NCBI RefSeq assembly: GCF_029784165.1
Contig: NC_073696.1
Span: forward strand, 182,479,498 to 182,543,497
Direction of reading: 5' to 3'
From: Wyeomyia smithii
Lineage: Eukaryota; Arthropoda; Insecta; Diptera; Culicidae
DNA length: 64,000 nucleotides
Both the position numbers and the translations under genes were made by a program. Positions 58,795 to 64,000 of this stretch are shown in pieces; the stretch's first letter is position 1, and every line of letters starts with the position of its first letter. Under the pieces are notes generated by a model. It was not told where the DNA came from. It saw nothing but the letters and a program-made list of their open reading frames with translations, and did not search any database.

Positions 58795-60084
58795 GTTTAT
58801 TTTTCATAGTGGTTTTAACCCTTAGGGACATTCGCCACCCAACACACGGTTTTTTGCACGTTTTTTTACGACGAGTCTCCGAATAACGCAGTTTTTACGT
58901 CATTTTTTTTTCTAAAAACGTGAATTTTTTACACATTTTTTCTGCACGATTTTTTGTTCTACCTAAAAACAGTTACAGTAAGTAACAGTAACGGTTACAG
59001 ACTATAGTAGGGTGTTATTTACACAGCTACATTTTTAGACGTTTTTCTACACGATTTTTTACGACATTTTTCCAATTAACCCGGTTTCTCACGTCATTTT
59101 CCCAAATAACGCGAATTGTCTACACAGTTTTTTTTGCACGGTACTAGAATCGTGTATAAAAATACTCTACTGTACTAAATAAAATTTCTTTGCCTTAAAA
59201 CTAAGTAGTTTTTTCAAAGGTAGTTTTACTATCACAGACCTGATCTAATATAACTCCTAATATAACGCATATTACGTTGCAATATACAATACCAAAATGC
59301 TTTATACTTTCATTAAAGTTTTTGACCTATTAGATATAAAATTGCTTTTTTGACATGAGAATGAATCGAGTCGTATCCAAAAAACCGCCAGCAAATAGCT
59401 GAATTTGAAGGAAATTTTAAAATCAGTTCAGGTTTTAATTTAGTTCCTCCCTTATTGATTTTATGCCTTTGTAATATCTTTCAAGTTTTGAGAAATATTG
59501 AATTTCTCGTTTAAAAAATTGACATCGACATACATAGTTTTCATAACAAAACAAAAATACTTTACAGTTGTTCTTCAACAAGTCAAGTGAACGAGAAAAA
59601 TTATCTTTTGTTTGATTTTGTCTGTTTAACTTTTTGATAAGGTTCTTGGGAAGTGTAAAAAATTAAATAACTATATTTAAAACATACTTGTGATATAATA
59701 TAAAGTATTCACAGACCTAAGTGCCTTCATTATGTTTCGTGTTTTGACCGTCCTTTATCTTTATTAACGGAGCTTCCACAATGTAAATATATTTTTGAGC
59801 GTTGCTAAGCTTTTACAATTTTGGCTACACACAGAGGAGCTTTCAATTCATATTCATCTCCTGCTTCTAGGCTTAGAAAACCAGAGCATTCGGAGCCCGC
59901 AAAGTAGAAAAGTATACCTAACAAAGGCAAAAGTGTGCCGCACTTCAGTGATCAAGCAAAGTGATTCTCGGTACCGGATTTCCAGAGATTCGAAATGTGT
60001 ACATTGTGAACTTTGCGATTTCCCGTAGTACTTCTGAAATAGTGTATATATGGGCAGAAAATTATCGGTGGGGTATACTGCCCA
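58795..60084. other. Unassigned sequence with low-complexity block
   Basis: 58850-59160 holds repeated TTTTTTACG/GCACG phrases (for example ACACGATTTTTTACGAC) that look like decayed copies of a short unit. The remainder is AT-rich with nothing recognised. Confidence 0.4.
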
Positions 60085-60086
60085 TA

Positions 60087-60512
60087 ACCGCATAATTGTA
60101 ACATTTGCAAAATTGGTTGTTCGAGCAAATGACACTTTTATATTTTGACCTTGAATGCATTGTTCCCAATATATTTTTGCAAATAGACAGTTCAACTAAA
60201 CTTAGTATCACGAAAAAAGCACTACTTTACACTATGTAAACGTTGAACACTATTTTGAAGTCAAATTTGTTGAAATTTTTGCAATGATACTTTTATGCCG
60301 TTACTTTCAAGCTACTTTTGGAATATATTACAGTGGAAATGAAGTTTTTCTTGTATTCAACAAGCATGAGCTGAACGTCAGAAACGGATCACCGATAGTT
60401 GGCTACCGGACCAGAATAACTTCCGAGTTTCAAAGGATGCAGAAGTGGATTTGGATGGAAGCTTTTATGACAAAAAAGTTGAAAAGGTTAAGTAGTGTTA
60501 CAATTATGCGGT
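60087..60512. mobile_element. MITE, 426 bp, perfect 17-bp inverted termini
   Basis: ACCGCATAATTGTAACA at 60087 and its exact reverse complement ending at 60512, flanked by TA on both sides. No transposase. A third, imperfect copy of the end (TGTTACGGTTATGCG) lies at 60654. Tc1/mariner-type by target. Confidence 0.7.
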
Positions 60513-63483
60513 TATTTACGCTATGTGACAAAACAACTTGGTATTTTTTACGACTTTTTTCAAACAAACATAAGCATATTTTTTCAAATGTAAAAAGTAC
60601 ATACTATTTTAAGCATGTCCCAATAAAAAACGCAAAATCCATGAAATGTCGAATGTTACGGTTATGCGATCACAGGCAGTATATAGGCTTAAAATAATAA
60701 TAAATTCGTTATTTTCAATAATGTACATGAAAAACGAAATCGAACAGCTTTGCTTGAAACGGTTGTTCAATCAACGAAATTAAAAATTTCAGTTAAAACT
60801 TTCAATTATTTCTTGATAGTGAGTAAATCTTGCAACAATTCTGCTGTCAATATATCCTACACGCATAGCTGAGACCATCGTTTAATCATCTCTGTTTCTG
60901 ATGGAAAACCACCCTGACGAAGTAATCCCCTACCTCTGCTGATAGAACTGAGAATTTTTCAACCACATAACATTGAAGTTCAACCATTGAAATAAAAGCA
61001 GGTATTATTATTCCCGTTTTCAATTTATCATTCTTTGAAATGGCCAGATTCGAAAGGTATGCGTTCAACATCAGTAGGAAAATAGATATGGCTTCCGAAT
61101 GAAAAAAAGTTCCAACAAGATAGATTCCGACAGACCACTCTAGTAGTATGTGACTGACTCTGCAGACTTGTGAACCGCTTGTGATTGTGCAAGGTTATAT
61201 TAGAGACACTTCTAGCTGAAGGACATGAGACCCTTGGTAATAACACTCGACTGTGCGAACAACCTCCTTCATTCTGCCTCCACAAAGTTAAGCAGAAAAA
61301 GAATGTTCGAAAGGTGAAAAAAACTACTTTAGAAAATTGCTCTTCAATGTAAACGTAATGCACTCGTCACGCATTTTCTATATTTTTTACGATTGTGACG
61401 GATATTTCAGCCCCAAGCAGAGCAACCCAGTTATAGCACCACTTACGGAACACGATGATATTGATTTATAGCACCTGATGCGTGATAATCGAACATTTCA
61501 AATCATAACACATTCTAGGTGAACCACACTCGATTGGGCAGTGGGTGTGGGATGGAAAATTATTGCCGATATGAACGGGCCTTGCTGTGGTTTTTCCCTC
61601 CGAACATATTGTGTGCAGGCTCACACTTTGATATAGTTGCTCAATTCACGCTTTCATTATATTTCGTTGGCAGGGCAGAATTATTAACGTTGATGTATGA
61701 CTGTTACATGACTGTGCCAAGTGATTACAGTTGCTCATTATGCTCATAGGTCGGACAACACTACTGTACCAGCACATATGACACGATTTCTCACACTCAG
61801 TTACCGGCACTAGGCGTTACCCGTGTGCAGGATTGAAACCGGGTACTTCAAGCTATTGTACCACACTTTAGCCCGCAAACTGTTTCCTCCTAGTTGCGCT
61901 GCAGGTGCATCACCAGCAAACGTTGGTGGCAATTTGCACTTGTACATGAATCACAGTTTGGAACTCACTACGACATTTCTTCACACCATTGTACCACCCT
62001 CGCCCCGGTACCATCAACTATTTCCACTACCAGTAGAAGTATTCGTATATATTCCATTATCCACTTAAACCGTGTTCCGTGGTTGCGTAGGACGATGGAA
62101 GTTGTATTTTAATTCAATAATCCAATTTCACTTCGGTTTATCCTAACGGCCCAAGAGCCAACCTTCATTTCGATTAGCTTGTTATTCCATCGAACAGGAA
62201 CCACTAATCACACATACACACCTCAGCGAAGGCAGTTAGAATTAGAAGCGACGGTAAACCCGGCGAACAGTGAAACCACGGAACTTTAAGCATTGTCGTT
62301 CGTTCTATCGTAGTTACTGGTTCGTATGCATTCGATCTAATGTTTAAAAGATCATTGCAAGCCAAACGTCTGTACGCGAGGACGTGACACAGTCAACTAA
62401 CCAGACCGACCGAGGCAGGATTGGCAGCATCCAACGCTGATAAACGTGTGCCTTCCATGGTCGGATTCTGCTTCGGAATTTTCGTGGAGTTCGCGCAGTA
62501 TACGACGGGGGTCCTTGGTCTCGTTCCTCTGGAAGAACACTTATTCTCTACAGTTGTGCTGGCTGGTGTGGCACGCCGGTTACAGTGCGATGCATCAACG
62601 AGGTCATCCGGCAAGTGTGGGGAGCAATGAAATGAGCATCCTCTGCCAGTCAGGGTCTTGGGCTGATTTTCTCTAGTTTTTATCTTCGTTATGTTTCGTT
62701 ATCATACTTTTTTTTTCTTCCGTGCCGACCTTACAGACGTTACTGTAAAAAGGGTGGAGAATTGAGAGTGGTTCAGCAGCTGACGCATCAGAATCAACAT
62801 AATGTAAACGGGAGTAAGAACGATAAAGGGATTGTCGCTGTCAAGAGCCAAATCACGTGTAATGTAGGGGATTTTCTGGAAAGATTGATTTCATCGTGAT
62901 TAATTTGTGTACAGAACGGAAAATGTATGTCTTTGAAGTGGTTTGTTGTGCACTAGTAGGAGTGTACCAATGAATCTATGCGTGTTTATTCGTTTCATTA
63001 ATTATTGATTGTAGGCAATCAATTTCAACGTGTTGCAGCACGAACCAAGCGAACGTTCATGTATCGTGTATCACTTGTTTCAGTTACAAAAATAACCTGT
63101 ATGAAAACCAGCGCTTACAAAATCAATGAAAATAGAATGGATTATTTGAATTTGTATTTCTATCGATAACACTCTGAAATATAAATTCATGTATCTTATT
63201 TTTGATACCCATAGGAATCGACTGATTGATTGGCTCGATTTTTCTTCCACTGCGAACAGTGTACAATTTTTAGGGTAAAGTAACATTTTAGTTCACGTTA
63301 AAAAATTTAGGAGAGCTTTTGGGTAGAGGAATGTATAACAATTTTACTTGAAATATTTATACAAAGTGCAGTCAAATTTATCTTTTTTACATTCATAATA
63401 TGCCCCAAACTGCTCAAACCTTTCTGTAGTTTCCTAAAATATGTGATCTGTCAGAAAACAAGGTTGAAAATTGATAACATCAT
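60513..63483. other. Unassigned sequence, moderately GC-rich in part
   Basis: 61500-62680 is richer in GC and has overlapping open frames on both strands at 62393-62676 (69-76 codons). None is recognised and no consistent splice or promoter pattern was found. If host exons exist in the window, this is the likeliest place, but that is speculation. Confidence 0.35.
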
Positions 63484-63600
63484 ATGATGAGCTTCGTAAC
63501 CATAAGGTCACAGAGTCCACGAAGGGTTGTCGAGGGTATAAATCAAGTCATTTGGCTGTCAAAGAACTTTAACATGGGTTTATTCTCAGGCTCCTCACCA
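63484..63600 (+). mobile_element. SINE fragment, tRNA-like head
   Basis: GAGCTTCGTAACCATAAGG, then ACAGAGTCC, and about 120 bp on GGGTTTATTCTCAGGCTC, the same order as on the minus strand at 14568-14448. The B box is decayed. Confidence 0.55.
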
Positions 63601-63920
63601 CATACTTTTTACTTTTTTTATCTTCATGATGGCTTTTCACCACAAAATCAATAAATCAATTACTGTTAAACTGGCCAGATAATCAATATTTTTCAACCCT
63701 CTCAAGTGGTCTTGCAAGCCTCCGTCTTATTTTTCGATTGTTTACGTATTGTTATAGCAAGTTACGTTTTATCTGTTTCAGAAAATCGAGAATTTGTATG
63801 AAAACATAGTTTTTGAAGTTTCAATTATTTTTCAACGCCCTGTTATTTTATAATACATTTTAATTAGCAGAGGTTTGATATATTGTATGAATTTCGAACA
63901 CAATTTCCATTGTGTTAATA

Positions 63921-64000
63921 TACAGGGTCCGGCAATTTAAATGCTACTTTACTTTAACACTCACTATTACGTTGGTACCTATACGAGACTGCACTGGACG
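63921..64000 (+). mobile_element. Possible mariner-type terminus running off the window
   Basis: TA followed by CAGGGTCCGGCAATTTAAAT resembles the start of some Tc1/mariner inverted repeats. The rest lies beyond the window. Confidence 0.3.

Noticed and set aside
62393..62676. Overlapping frames on both strands as an exon
   Set aside because: Neither strand gives a recognisable protein, and the better GC content alone is not evidence.

Overview
The window looks like a repeat-dense, intron-poor intergenic or intronic stretch of a large insect genome, most likely a culicine mosquito (Aedes-like). This rests on the transposon mixture (I-, Jockey-, RTE- and R1/LOA-clade LINEs, ITmD37E mariner relatives, tRNA-derived SINEs, Helitrons, foldback elements) and on repeat sequences I recall as common in Aedes genomes. 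The species call is inference. I recognise no intact host protein-coding gene, rRNA or functional tRNA. The only long open frame is the 1235-codon ORF2 of a LINE.

Left part (1-16.5 kb): a ~775-bp tandem duplication, one unit of which carries a 5'-truncated I-clade LINE (397-5066) flanked by a 12-bp target duplication, while the other unit keeps the empty site. Then comes a 3.1-kb non-autonomous Helitron (6804-9895) full of ~175-bp repeats and carrying a nested SINE, inserted exactly into an interspersed repeat whose unfilled copy lies at 15.75-16.12 kb. Next is a giant foldback element (10.2-15.75 kb) with arms of about 1 kb. Its left arm was split by a 732-bp insertion and by a second Helitron plus a SINE. 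A 223-bp palindrome with a tRNA-like core follows.

Middle (16.8-36.2 kb): a pogo-like DNA element with G-rich inverted termini, a 210-bp direct duplication holding an RT fragment, a 500-bp MITE, a chimaera joining the 5' end of a Helitron to an antisense LINE ORF1, nested hairpin elements, an ATCCGC-rich repeat pair, a full SINE with 12-bp target duplication, and a graveyard of mariner, Jockey and RTE fragments.

Right part (36.2-64 kb): about 8 kb of AT-rich sequence with no recognisable content, a minisatellite, a promoter-like zone (44.6-45.2 kb, TATA and three CCAAT boxes), a decayed R1/LOA LINE (47.1-50.1 kb), two head-to-tail copies of a ~3-kb composite repeat (52.58-58.79 kb) that differ by a MITE and by Helitron-array length, a small MITE at 60.1-60.5 kb, and SINE and mariner-type ends near the right edge.

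The main story is transposon nesting. Because several target sequences are present twice, the window contains its own empty-site controls, so insertion boundaries can be read directly. No undescribed functional system (immunity, toxin, RNA-guided) is evident.
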